Shown here one piece after another: positions 1-9,002 of a DNA stretch of 64,000 nucleotides (within the stretch, counting starts at the first letter, position 1; the number at the start of each line of letters is the position of its first letter). The notes beneath the pieces are model-generated. The model made no database searches and was not told the origin of the DNA. It saw nothing but the letters and a program-made list of their open reading frames with translations. The DNA comes from CBDFLA01 sp965248915 (GTDB taxonomy: Bacteria; Pseudomonadota; Alphaproteobacteria; M2410). The stretch spans positions 744,001 to 808,000 of the forward strand of contig OZ252216.1 in NCBI GenBank assembly GCA_965248915.1, written 5' to 3'. The translations under genes were made by a program, and so were the position numbers.

Positions 1-297
1 GACCATGTTGGTGAAGCGCAACTTATTTGCCCCATAATTGATGCCGCGTGTGACACCTTCGACAGGACGGAGACCAGAAGACAACATTGGCAGGAGCGAC
101 ATCGTTAGATACCCATGCGCAATAGGTGACCCGATCTCTTTCGTCGCACGCTCCACATCGACGTGAATCCACTGGTGGTCGCCGGTCGCATCCGCGAATT
201 GATTTACCCGTTCCTGGTTGATTTCGATCCAGTCAGACACACCAGTCTCTTCGCCAATGTGGTTGGGAAGGTCTTCAAATCTGATTGCCTCGGCCAT
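1..297 (-). CDS. MaoC family dehydratase, C-terminus cut by window edge
   Basis: The 99 visible codons begin with MAEAIRFEDLP and contain the hydratase segment FADATGDHQWIHVD (about residues 34-47), with the Asp and His expected of the (R)-specific enoyl-CoA hydratase/MaoC hot-dog fold. The segment SPIAHGYLTMSLLP that follows is also typical of the family. Such proteins hydrate 2-enoyl-CoA in fatty-acid or polyhydroxyalkanoate metabolism. The gene starts 34 bases downstream of the acyl-CoA ligase stop on the same strand and probably shares its operon. The reading frame is open to base 1, so the end of the protein lies outside the window. Confidence 0.85.
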   Translation of the reverse strand, partial: MAEAIRFEDLPNHIGEETGVSDWIEINQERVNQFADATGDHQWIHVDVERATKEIGSPIAHGYLTMSLLPMLSSGLRPVEGVTRGINYGANKLRFTNMV

Positions 298-331
298 GAG
301 CGTTTCCTTTCTTGTTGTTAATTGGCGGGGA

Positions 332-1873
332 TCACACGATCTTCGTATCGTGATTGCCCCAGTATCTATCGCGCACCAAGCGTTTGTATAGTTTTCCAGT
401 GGGGTGTCTTGGGAGTTCTTCTATAAAATCCACTGATCGCGGGCACTTTATATGGCTTAGATGCTCTTTGCAAAAGTCGATCAATTCCTCAGCGAAGGCG
501 TCTCCCACATCTTGCCACGACATAGGTTGAATTACTGCCTTCACTTCTTCGCCAAACTCCTCGTTGGGCACGCCAACCACCGCAACGTCCTCGACCTTCG
601 GGTGTGTGGTCAATAGATTCTCTGTCTCTTGTGGATAAATGTTCACACCGCCAGAGATGATCATAAAGGCCTTACGATCTGTTAGATACAAGTAGCCTTC
701 GTCATCCACATAACCAATATCACCTAACGTTGACCAGCCTTTGTCATTACGAGAGTCCTTTGTCTTGTCCGGGTCGTTGTAGTACTCAAATTCGCCACCG
801 TTTCCGAAGAAGATTGTACCCGGCTCGCCAGGTGGAACTTCTTCGTCATCTTCTCCAACAATGTGAAGTTCCCCCAAAAGCGCTTTGCCAACAGAGCCTT
901 CGTGGTCGAGCCATTCTTCTGATGAAATCGTGCAAAAGCCGTTGCCCTCGGTTCCAGCGTAGTACTCAAGAATAATGGGTCCCCACCACTCGATCATTTG
1001 TTTCTTAGTTGGTATTGGGCAAGGGGCCGCCGCATGAATGGCTGTCTTGTGAGTCGAAAGATCGTACTTCAATCGAACTTCTTCAGGAAGTTTCAGCATC
1101 CTCACGAACATCGTTGGGACCCACTGGCTAGCAGTGACCTTGTACTTCTCAATGAGTTGAAGCGATTCTTCGGCGTCGAAATGGTCCATGATGACGCAAG
1201 TACCTCCAAGTCGTTGAATGGTGAGATTGTAGCGCAAGGGTGCTGCGTGATAGAGCGGTGCGGGAGAGAGGTAAATGACTTCCCTGTCTAAGTTGTAAAG
1301 TGTGGAAATGAGCAAGACGAGCGATGTGGCTTCTGCAATGTCCTCGCCACCAAGTGGAACTCTAATTCCTTTCGGTTTGCCTGTTGTGCCGGACGAGTAG
1401 AGCATGTCAGTTCCCGCCCGCTCATCTGAGATGCGAGACGCGGGCATGGCATCCCGTTGAACCTCAAAACTCTCATAACCGTCCAGGGCGTCGCCGACCA
1501 TTAATCGTGTTTCAACGGTGGGGAGCAATGCAGCTAGCTCCCCTGCGATATCAGATTTCTCTTCAGATGTGATAAAGAGCTTGGCACCACAGTCCGTTGC
1601 GATGTAGTCGACCTCTTCGGATGTGAGGCGAGAGCTGATGCATGTGTAATAGAGCCCCGAGCGCTGCGCGGCCCAACAAATCTCAAAATAGGCCGAATTG
1701 TTCTCCATGAAAATCGCGATCGCATCACCCGCCTTGAGCCCAACGCTGCGAAAATACTGCGCAACTTGATTGGACCTATCTTCAAGTTGTTTGTAGGTCA
1801 CAATTTCGCCCGTGCGTGCCATGATGTATGCGGCTTTTTCAGGTTGCTCTTCAGCATGTATGTATGGGTGCAT
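332..1873 (-). CDS. AMP-forming acyl-CoA synthetase (FadD-like)
   Basis: A 513-residue member of the ANL adenylating enzymes, which activate a carboxylic acid to acyl-AMP and then to the CoA thioester. The P-loop-like motif YSSGTTGKPKG is at residues 159-169, the adenine-contacting EYYAGTEG segment near 305, the GWSTLGDIGYVDDEGY hinge region follows, and the catalytic lysine motif PTGKLYKR is near the C-terminus. The length is normal. It sits upstream of the MaoC gene on the minus strand and divergent from an enoyl-CoA hydratase gene, so acyl-CoA breakdown or modification is the likely setting. The acyl substrate cannot be read from sequence. Confidence 0.9.
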   Translation of the reverse strand: MHPYIHAEEQPEKAAYIMARTGEIVTYKQLEDRSNQVAQYFRSVGLKAGDAIAIFMENNSAYFEICWAAQRSGLYYTCISSRLTSEEVDYIATDCGAKLFITSEEKSDIAGELAALLPTVETRLMVGDALDGYESFEVQRDAMPASRISDERAGTDMLYSSGTTGKPKGIRVPLGGEDIAEATSLVLLISTLYNLDREVIYLSPAPLYHAAPLRYNLTIQRLGGTCVIMDHFDAEESLQLIEKYKVTASQWVPTMFVRMLKLPEEVRLKYDLSTHKTAIHAAAPCPIPTKKQMIEWWGPIILEYYAGTEGNGFCTISSEEWLDHEGSVGKALLGELHIVGEDDEEVPPGEPGTIFFGNGGEFEYYNDPDKTKDSRNDKGWSTLGDIGYVDDEGYLYLTDRKAFMIISGGVNIYPQETENLLTTHPKVEDVAVVGVPNEEFGEEVKAVIQPMSWQDVGDAFAEELIDFCKEHLSHIKCPRSVDFIEELPRHPTGKLYKRLVRDRYWGNHDTKIV

Positions 1874-2030
1874 CGTGCGTCTCCCGCCGCTTCATTCTTG
1901 TTCTAGATGGATTGTCTTCGAGGACGATCTCGCTGTGCATAGTAGGGATTTGTGGATCTATTGCAAAGGAAGGATGGCCGCGCCATAGTGCTTTCGATCA
2001 ATCTCAAAAACAAAAAGGCAGGGACCGCCC

Positions 2031-2921
2031 GTGACATACAATGCCATTCGATATGAGGTGACCGACAGAACTGCCACCATCACCCTCAATCGCCCAGATC
2101 GCCTAAATGCATTCACATTGGAAATGGCTAATGAGCTCATCGCCGCTTTTGACGAAGTGGATGGGGACGACAGTGTTCGTGCCGTGATTGTAACCGGGGA
2201 GGGGCGTGGATTTTGCGCCGGTGCAGACCTGTCGTCCGGTGCTGACACCTTTAATCACGATACCAGGTCTGACCGAAAAGGATCGTTAGCGGACGGTGAA
2301 GTTGATTGGGGCAATCCAAACATGCGCGATGGCGGCGGGCGCGTGACGCTTCGCATTTTCGATTGTTTGAAACCTGTGATTGCCGCCATCAATGGGCCGG
2401 CAGTCGGCATCGGTGCAACGATGCAACTTCCTATGGATATTCGGATTGCCTCCGACAAGGCCAGGTTTGGCTTCGTCTTCGCGCGACGCGGCATTGTTCC
2501 AGAGGCCGCTTCCAGTTGGTTCTTACCCCGCATCGTGGGGATCTCCCAAGCACTAGAGTGGACCTATTCTGGCAGAGTCTTCGAAGCCAGCGAAGCTCTC
2601 AATGGGGGGTTGGTCAATGAGATTGTCCCGGCCGAAGATCTAATGGCGCGGGCGAATGAGATCGCAACAGACATTGCGGAAAACACATCTCCAATATCTG
2701 TTGCTCTGACGCGTCAAATGATGTGGAAAATGATGACGGCGGATCATCCAATGGAAGCCCACAAGGTTGACAGTCGAGCTGTTTATGCGATGGGCAGAAG
2801 TCCGGACGCCGCAGAAGGCGTGTCGTCGTTTCTCGAGAAGCGCGCGCCGGAATTTGCAAGCCGGCCCTCCCAGGACATGCCCCCCTTCTATCCTTGGTGG
2901 CAGGACCGGGAATACAGCTAA
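2031..2921 (+). CDS. Enoyl-CoA hydratase/isomerase (crotonase) family
   Basis: A 296-residue crotonase-fold protein. It shows TITLNRPDRLNAFT near residue 17, the oxyanion-hole segment GRGFCAGADLS near 60, a second oxyanion segment AINGPAVGIGATMQLPMDIR near 120, and a FVFARRGIVPEAASSWFLPR region that carries the usual catalytic Glu position. It probably hydrates or isomerises an enoyl-CoA. The start is GTG at 2031; no in-frame ATG lies nearby. The stop overlaps the stop of the convergent MFS gene by four bases (CTAA). It is divergent from the acyl-CoA ligase across a 157-base gap that should carry both promoters. Confidence 0.9.
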   Translation: MTYNAIRYEVTDRTATITLNRPDRLNAFTLEMANELIAAFDEVDGDDSVRAVIVTGEGRGFCAGADLSSGADTFNHDTRSDRKGSLADGEVDWGNPNMRDGGGRVTLRIFDCLKPVIAAINGPAVGIGATMQLPMDIRIASDKARFGFVFARRGIVPEAASSWFLPRIVGISQALEWTYSGRVFEASEALNGGLVNEIVPAEDLMARANEIATDIAENTSPISVALTRQMMWKMMTADHPMEAHKVDSRAVYAMGRSPDAAEGVSSFLEKRAPEFASRPSQDMPPFYPWWQDREYS

Positions 2922-4252
2922 TCGGATTGAGGTGTGGTGCGCGAGTAGGAAGTTTGCATTGTCCAAAGCCCAGAGAAGAGGGTGAAGGTTGTCACCAACA
3001 AGAACGAGCAAGTAGCAGCCACTAGGACCGCATCAAGCGGTCCTAGGGCCTTTACAAGAATTCCGGACAAGAGTGCACCAATGGGTGCTCCTCCGAAATT
3101 AAAAAGCAACAAGACAGAAAGAATGCGTGCTCGATGGGTCGCAGGCGCAGCCTGTTGGACGATTGATCGTGTCATCGACATGCCGATGGCGCCACTCAAT
3201 CCCCAACAAAAAATGACAAAGAAGAATAGAAACTCCGGTGGGTTTAGATGAATAGTGAACATGACAACCACAGTGAACATCTGACTGAGAAGCAGTGCTC
3301 TGCCTTGGTGTCGGAAGTGAGCCCATTTCGATAGGAAGAAAGAGCTGATCGTAACTCCAACAAAGAAACAAGCATGCATTGTTGTCACTTCAGGCGCATC
3401 GCCTTGATAGATATCGCGAACGATAAATGGCAACACGATCATATATACGCCCATAGTAATGAAGCCTGACGCCAGAACCCACATCATGACAGGACGAATC
3501 TCAGGCGATGAGAAGGACTCCTTTAGACCGTCCCAAATTTCGTGGAGTTGATGGGCAAACCCACGCCCGTCTGAGCGCCGAATTGGAGGATACGCAGACA
3601 GTCGAGTAGTGGTTAACACCCCGGACGCATAGATTCCGGCTTGCATAAGGATCAAGGGAACAGGTCCGATGATTGCAACAAAACGCACCAGAATGATGCC
3701 AAAGATCTGTGTTCCAAATTGCAGCATGTTGGCTGTCATGATGGACTGCTGGATTGATCTGTCAGTGAGACGACTGGTCACACGGGTCAAGAGTGAATCA
3801 CGCGCCGGTTGAATGAAGGCACCAATTGTACCTCCCACAAATGTCAGTCCTACAATGGACTGCCAGTTAAGGTGTCCTGTGAGTATGACGAGCACCAATC
3901 CCAACATTGGAACCACCATGAGGGATTGCAACCGAATGAGGTGCGAGCGCAGTTCAGCGCGGTCGGCGCTGAGCCCTCCAAACAAAACGAAAAGGAGTTG
4001 GGGGAGAGTCATCAACATCTGTGCTGGTCCGGCGATTTCAGGGGGCTCGCGCAAATAGAAGACGATCAACCAATTGTTGAGAACAAATCCAATTCCGCCA
4101 GCCAAGAAGAACAGTCCCTGACCAGCCATGTACCAGCCATACTCATGTGCAGAACCGTCGGACTCTGCATTTGAGTGGGGTGCTGGTAGAGTTGGCGCAG
4201 TCGGGGCCACCCCCTTTTTGTCTGCGCGCGCGTTATTTTTGTTTTTGTCCAT
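2918..4252 (-). CDS. MFS exporter (MFS_3/EntS-like), copy 1
   Basis: A 444-residue integral membrane protein with about twelve hydrophobic segments after a polar N-terminal tail of about 39 residues. The layout and the RSHLIRLQSLM loop after the second transmembrane segment suit the drug/siderophore exporter branch of the major facilitator superfamily. It is a paralogue of the next gene on the same strand (4364-5635): both carry an RSHLIR loop and a matching segment, PFIVRDIYQG here and PVSVRDIYDG there. No substrate can be assigned. Its position among acyl-CoA genes suggests export of a lipid-like or organic-acid compound, which is inference only. Confidence 0.85.
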   Translation of the reverse strand: MDKNKNNARADKKGVAPTAPTLPAPHSNAESDGSAHEYGWYMAGQGLFFLAGGIGFVLNNWLIVFYLREPPEIAGPAQMLMTLPQLLFVLFGGLSADRAELRSHLIRLQSLMVVPMLGLVLVILTGHLNWQSIVGLTFVGGTIGAFIQPARDSLLTRVTSRLTDRSIQQSIMTANMLQFGTQIFGIILVRFVAIIGPVPLILMQAGIYASGVLTTTRLSAYPPIRRSDGRGFAHQLHEIWDGLKESFSSPEIRPVMMWVLASGFITMGVYMIVLPFIVRDIYQGDAPEVTTMHACFFVGVTISSFFLSKWAHFRHQGRALLLSQMFTVVVMFTIHLNPPEFLFFFVIFCWGLSGAIGMSMTRSIVQQAAPATHRARILSVLLLFNFGGAPIGALLSGILVKALGPLDAVLVAATCSFLLVTTFTLFSGLWTMQTSYSRTTPQSD

Positions 4253-4363
4253 GGGCGCCCTGAGAGAATTGTATCAACAACCTAGTCGGCGGAACCGCTC
4301 AAAACAATCACCGACCACTCAGATTGTGCGCTACATAACAAATTGGGCGGGTAGGTCGCTGTC

Positions 4364-5635
4364 TTACTCGGTACGTGCCGCAGAAAGGCGCCAAAGATGG
4401 GTGCCAAAATAGACCCAAACTAAGAATATTGCCATGCCAGCTGCGGGGACCAGCACCGCGAGTTGAGGTCCAACGCCGTCAACCGCAAACCCAACCGCAA
4501 GGGCGCCAAGCGGGCCGCCACCCATAAATCCCATCTGGAACACCGCCAAGATGCGAGCGCGGTGAGATTCTTTGGCTTCCTCTTGCACCACGATACGTCC
4601 CGTGGTGATGACGATCCCACCACCGATACCCCAACCGAACATCATGACCTCAAGCGCCCAAAACGACATCGGGAGAGCCATCAACGCCAAGATGGTGGTG
4701 CCTAAACACAGGGCTCCAAACATCAGACGTCCGCGGCGGCGGATACCTCCACGACGAAGGATGACGGATGAGGAGGCAATGGTCCCTGCCCAGAACGTAA
4801 GAAACAAAAGAGCAATCTGTGCCGCGCCGCCATCGTAGATGTCTCGAACGCTTACCGGCACAACGACAAGGAAAGCACCCACAAAGAAAACGCCGACGGC
4901 CAAGTTGCAGCTAAGCACCGGCAGGAGGATACGAGACTTTTTGATTTCTGCAAATGCGTCTTTGGCTTGGTGCCATTGCCAAGCGAGTCCCATTCGCGCC
5001 CGACCGCGATCGGGCCTGATCGTTGGACCAGATATGAACATGATTGCGATGCCGCCAGAGATCATCAGTAAACCGTGAATCGCAACAAAACTCGCGGGCC
5101 CAATCTGCCCGGCTGAACTGGCAAGAGCCATGCCCACCATCATGCCTGCGAACTGGGTGAGAGATGCAGCCGCAACGGCACTTTGAAGTTTCCCTGGTAT
5201 CACCATTCGACTGAGAAGCGCATCCCTTGTCGGTGTGGCGAACGCTGTACAAGAGCCGGCCATGACCGCATAGGTCAACAATATGGGGTAGGAGAGTTGG
5301 TTGAAGAACAATACCACAGACATCAAGAGAGGCGGAATGGCAGCAAGGAAATGCATCCGAATGAGGTGGCTCCGCTCATCCACTTGATCGGCGAGGGCGC
5401 CACCCGGCAGCATCAAAAAAAGACCAGGACCCATCAGCGCCAATTGCGCCAACCCAATAAATCTTGCCGGTAGATCAAGAACAACAGCAGCAAGATATGG
5501 AAAGAGAACCATCTGAATGCCGATTGCACCGTACCATCCTATATGTGATGCAAGATATGCCCGCAAATTTCGACGGGGCGGAACGGCAGCGTCATTTCCA
5601 GGAGGACGTTCAATCTCAGATTGGCTTTCTTCCAA
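4364..5635 (-). CDS. MFS exporter (MFS_3/EntS-like), copy 2
   Basis: A 423-residue major facilitator protein with about twelve transmembrane helices. It is related to the downstream MFS gene through the shared RSHLIR loop and the VRDIYDG segment. This copy lacks the long polar N-terminal tail and instead has a charged tail of about 25 residues before the first helix. The 111-base gap between the two genes and their shared strand suggest cotranscription and perhaps two half-systems or a duplicated exporter. The start ATG at 5635 gives the normal family length. Substrate unknown. Confidence 0.85.
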   Translation of the reverse strand: MEESQSEIERPPGNDAAVPPRRNLRAYLASHIGWYGAIGIQMVLFPYLAAVVLDLPARFIGLAQLALMGPGLFLMLPGGALADQVDERSHLIRMHFLAAIPPLLMSVVLFFNQLSYPILLTYAVMAGSCTAFATPTRDALLSRMVIPGKLQSAVAAASLTQFAGMMVGMALASSAGQIGPASFVAIHGLLMISGGIAIMFISGPTIRPDRGRARMGLAWQWHQAKDAFAEIKKSRILLPVLSCNLAVGVFFVGAFLVVVPVSVRDIYDGGAAQIALLFLTFWAGTIASSSVILRRGGIRRRGRLMFGALCLGTTILALMALPMSFWALEVMMFGWGIGGGIVITTGRIVVQEEAKESHRARILAVFQMGFMGGGPLGALAVGFAVDGVGPQLAVLVPAAGMAIFLVWVYFGTHLWRLSAARTE

Positions 5636-5857
5636 TGTCGAATTCCATCCAAATGCCGGGACTCATTAGTGCAGATATTCGCATGTAACGCTTTGAAATT
5701 CCATGATTTTTCCACAAGGGTCACACGAGAGGCCGTTCAGTTCTGGGTCGCGAAGATACTCCAAAAACTGACCCCATTCACAGATTGCCGCGATTGTCCC
5801 GTGTTAGTGTATCGTCATCTTGGGCCGATTCCGACCTGAAAGGCAATTTGTGTAGCG

Positions 5858-8332
5858 ATGATCAATGTGGCCTCTGTCGTATTTGGTGTGGCGTGTCTAC
5901 TGGCAGCATTCAGCCTTTTGATGCCGATGTCTCGCCGACTTAATTTGCCTTACACAGTGGCCCTTGCTCTCTTTGGAATTTTTATTGGAACGATCGTATT
6001 GCAGGAGTTCAACTCCAATGAAGCCGCACGCGGATTCTTGGGTGCCATTGGAAGCTTGAGACTTCCTGCTGAAGGATACTTGTTCATATTTCTGCCGCCA
6101 CTTCTCTTCTCTGCGGGATTGACCATTGATGTTCGGCGAATGCTTGACGAGTTCGTGCCCATCGTTTTGCTCGCTGTCGTTGCCGTTGGTCTTTGCACTT
6201 TCATTGTTGGTTTTGCGGTCGGAATGATCAGCGGGATGCCATTGGTCGTTTGTGTGTTGTTGGGATCGATTGTCGCGACAACAGATTCCGCTGCAGTTCT
6301 TGCCATCTTTCGGGATCTCGGTGTGCCGAAACGGCTCCTGATTTTGGTCGAAGGGGAGAGCCTCTTTAACGACGCCGCGGCTATCGCGATCTTCACGGCT
6401 TTTTTTGCCATTTTGACATCTCCAGCACCACCGAGCGTTTGGCAAGCGAGTTTGAATTTCTTCATTGGCCTATTGGGTGGAGCGTTGGTCGGTTATCTCT
6501 TGGCGCGCGCGACCGCAATCATCATTGGATACATGCGTGACGCCATAATGGCAGAAACAACGCTCACAGTGGCGCTCGCCTACATCACCTACTATGTGGC
6601 TGAAGCCAATTTGGGCGTTTCCGGCGTGACGGCGGTCGTAGTTGCGGCAATCACATTCGCCATCGACGGGCGCGCCAGGTTTTCACCAGGCGCCTGGGTC
6701 GTTGCACGGGGCATATGGCGAATGCTGGACTTTTGGGCGACTTCATTGATCTTCATAATGGCGGCCATGGTCGTGCCCGGAGCGATGTTGTCATTGCAAA
6801 TCACAGACCTGTGGGCCATTGGCGGCATTTTCGTCGCCACACTGTTCGCCCGCTTCGTCGTCCTCTACGGCCTTATTCCCCTGATGGCACGATTTGGAAG
6901 GTCAGAGCCGATTTCCGGCGATTACAAGCGAGTTCTATGGTGGGGAGGGTTGCGCGGCGCCGTCACAATCGCCTTGGCACTCGCAATCGCTGAAAATCCT
7001 GCCGTTCCTGGAGAAGTGGGTCGATTTATTCTGGTAGCGTCAACCGGATATGTTTTGGCTACTCTACTCATTCAAGCGCCCACCTTGCGCCCTCTTATGC
7101 GATTTTTGAAGATGGCGAAATTGACCGAGCGAGAACTTCTGGTGCGTGATCGTGTCATGGAAGTGTCGCGACTTCAGGTTAAAAATCAAGTCGCTGAAAT
7201 TGCAGAAGACATTGGTTTGATGAAGTATGTCGAACAAGCAACACAGAATCTCGGCGGATCGGAGTCCAATGAGGTGGTCATGGGATCCGATGATCGTATG
7301 CAAGTGGCACTGTTGGCTTTGTCACGCCGTGAGGAAGAAATCTATTTCGAGTATCTTCAGAAAGGTATTGTCAGTCGCCAGAGTTTCGAAATCCTTCGAG
7401 CGCATGCCGGCCGGATTTCAGACGCGACGAAAACGTCAGGTTTGTTTGGCTATCAAGCCGCCGCTTTCGTAGGCCTCAAATGGTCAATAAAACTGCGCAT
7501 GGCACTAGCGATACAGCGACGCTTTGGATGGCAGACCGAATTGTCCAAGCTTCTGGCGGAACGTTTCGAAGCGCTCCTTATTATCGAGATCGCACTACAT
7601 GAGTTGAGGGAATTCGCACGGACGTCTGTGAAAGAACTGGTTGGGGATGATACGGTTTCGAGAATATGCGACGTATTGCTGGGGCGTATTCGAACGGTTG
7701 AAGGGGCACTAAAGGCGGTAAGTCTTCAATTCCCTTCATTTGCGGAAGGCCTGAATCGTCGATATCTGGACCGTGTCGCATTAGGTCTGGAAGAAGCGCA
7801 GTATCGCCGCCAACTTTCGCAGTCGGTGATTACACCTGAGGTCTTTGAGGACTTGGAGGCAGATCGCCTGCGTAGACTTCACGCGATCGACGTCCGTCCG
7901 CGTCTCGACCTCGGTCTCAAGCTGTCTCAGATGCTGGCAAACGTGCCGCTTTTTTCCGTCGCTAGCAAAGAGGATCTCGCCCGCATTGCGCGGCAATTGA
8001 GACCGCAATTGGCGCTGCCGAGCGAGAGGGTGATACGACAAGGCGAAATTGGAAATTGCATGTACTTCATCGCGTCAGGGGAGGTGCGAGTGAAGCTACC
8101 AGATTCAGAGGTAAGGTTAAGTGATGGTGACTATGTTGGCGAGTTGGCTCTACTGACAAAGCGCCCACGCAACGCAGACGTCGTCGCCAATGGTTATTGC
8201 CACTTGCTTGTTCTTGATCGTGGCGATTTCCGGCGCTTGTGCCGCGAAAATCCTGAACTGAGAAAACAGATCGAAAAGACAGCGGCAGCGAGACTAGAAA
8301 CCGAAATAGGTCACGCCACATCAGGACTTTAG
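5858..8332 (+). CDS. CPA1-type Na+/H+ antiporter with C-terminal cNMP-binding domain
   Basis: An 824-residue protein. Residues about 5-425 form the cation/proton antiporter core with about twelve helices; TDSAAV (142-147) and GESLFNDAAAIAIF (166-179) are the conserved ion-binding motifs of the NhaP/NHE group, including the Asn-Asp pair. A long soluble helical region follows. Residues about 700-810 form a cyclic-nucleotide-binding fold, with the phosphate-binding cassette GELALLTKRPRNADV that retains the Arg-x-Ala contact residues. This layout resembles animal sperm-type NHE and plant SOS1-like proteins. It suggests antiport gated by cAMP or cGMP; the nucleotide response is inferred, not shown. 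Confidence 0.9.
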   Translation: MINVASVVFGVACLLAAFSLLMPMSRRLNLPYTVALALFGIFIGTIVLQEFNSNEAARGFLGAIGSLRLPAEGYLFIFLPPLLFSAGLTIDVRRMLDEFVPIVLLAVVAVGLCTFIVGFAVGMISGMPLVVCVLLGSIVATTDSAAVLAIFRDLGVPKRLLILVEGESLFNDAAAIAIFTAFFAILTSPAPPSVWQASLNFFIGLLGGALVGYLLARATAIIIGYMRDAIMAETTLTVALAYITYYVAEANLGVSGVTAVVVAAITFAIDGRARFSPGAWVVARGIWRMLDFWATSLIFIMAAMVVPGAMLSLQITDLWAIGGIFVATLFARFVVLYGLIPLMARFGRSEPISGDYKRVLWWGGLRGAVTIALALAIAENPAVPGEVGRFILVASTGYVLATLLIQAPTLRPLMRFLKMAKLTERELLVRDRVMEVSRLQVKNQVAEIAEDIGLMKYVEQATQNLGGSESNEVVMGSDDRMQVALLALSRREEEIYFEYLQKGIVSRQSFEILRAHAGRISDATKTSGLFGYQAAAFVGLKWSIKLRMALAIQRRFGWQTELSKLLAERFEALLIIEIALHELREFARTSVKELVGDDTVSRICDVLLGRIRTVEGALKAVSLQFPSFAEGLNRRYLDRVALGLEEAQYRRQLSQSVITPEVFEDLEADRLRRLHAIDVRPRLDLGLKLSQMLANVPLFSVASKEDLARIARQLRPQLALPSERVIRQGEIGNCMYFIASGEVRVKLPDSEVRLSDGDYVGELALLTKRPRNADVVANGYCHLLVLDRGDFRRLCRENPELRKQIEKTAAARLETEIGHATSGL

Positions 8333-8364
8333 GTTCTGATTAGGGCTGCGAGCGACGGTCGCGA

Positions 8365-8658
8365 TCAGTACCACTGATCTTCGTTGTAATCTCGAGGATT
8401 GGAGATTTGGCCGCCGCAAGCACCGTAGCCACTTCTCCACCCAATGCGATAGGCTTCGCTGGACTCAAAGGTTGCTAGATCGCGGGTAACCTTCGAGCCA
8501 TATCCATTCTGGCGATCATTGGCAGTCATGCATCCGTCTGTATAACCAGAGCGATACTCAGGAGACTCCGCGACAATCGGGTCGATCCCAGCGCTGCAGC
8601 TCGCCAAGGTCCAAGTCAATACAACCGCAATTTTGGTGATCAATCTACTCACGTTCAC
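8365..8658 (-). CDS. Small putative lipoprotein
   Basis: About 97 residues. A short basic start is followed by a hydrophobic stretch and the lipobox LASC, so the mature protein should be a lipid-anchored polypeptide of about 80 residues. Two similar segments, YRSGYTDGCMTAN and YRIGWRSGYGACGG, look like a small internal repeat with paired cysteines. The start is uncertain: GTG at 8658 or GTG at 8652 both follow an AAGGGG motif, while the longest frame reaches 8691. It is convergent with the antiporter gene, 32 bases away. Function unknown. Confidence 0.6.
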   Translation of the reverse strand: MNVSRLITKIAVVLTWTLASCSAGIDPIVAESPEYRSGYTDGCMTANDRQNGYGSKVTRDLATFESSEAYRIGWRSGYGACGGQISNPRDYNEDQWY

Positions 8659-9002
8659 TTCGCCCCTTATTGCGTCGCAACAAATGTTCAACGGACATGG
8701 TCTCTAATTCAATAATAGAATCCAACCCAACAATTCCTAGCTCACACCATATCAGAAACATAGGATTTTAATCATCAATTCTCCGATAGTTACAGTAGAA
8801 CGCGCTGAAACAGTCGAGTTTTGAGCCAAGACCCAACTTCAATTTGAGATCATGGCAAACGGAGAACCCATTGTTTCTCCTAAAATTGTCACGGCCTACA
8901 GAGCGTCAAATTAACACGAACTCAGCCACAATCCATTGCGATGCAGGTACACCCATTTGGTTGTGCCAAATCGTCAACAGGGATGTAGTGAAAGAGGCAG
9001 GC
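8659..9002. other. Intergenic region between divergent lipoprotein and DUF2336 genes
   Basis: About 340 bases that hold the promoters of both divergent genes. The frame of the downstream DUF2336 gene stays open back to a TTG at 8844, but the stretch lacks a ribosome-binding site there and its protein composition looks non-coding. I see no tRNA, terminator or repeat in it. Confidence 0.5.

Noticed and set aside
5897..6465. Two long minus-strand frames inside the antiporter gene
   Set aside because: Both lie antisense to well-conserved antiporter motifs; their protein sequence is rich in polar residues with no family resemblance.
8844..9002. N-terminal extension of the first DUF2336 gene from TTG 8844
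   Set aside because: No ribosome site before the TTG, while GTG 9003 has AGAGG at good spacing; the extension looks non-coding.
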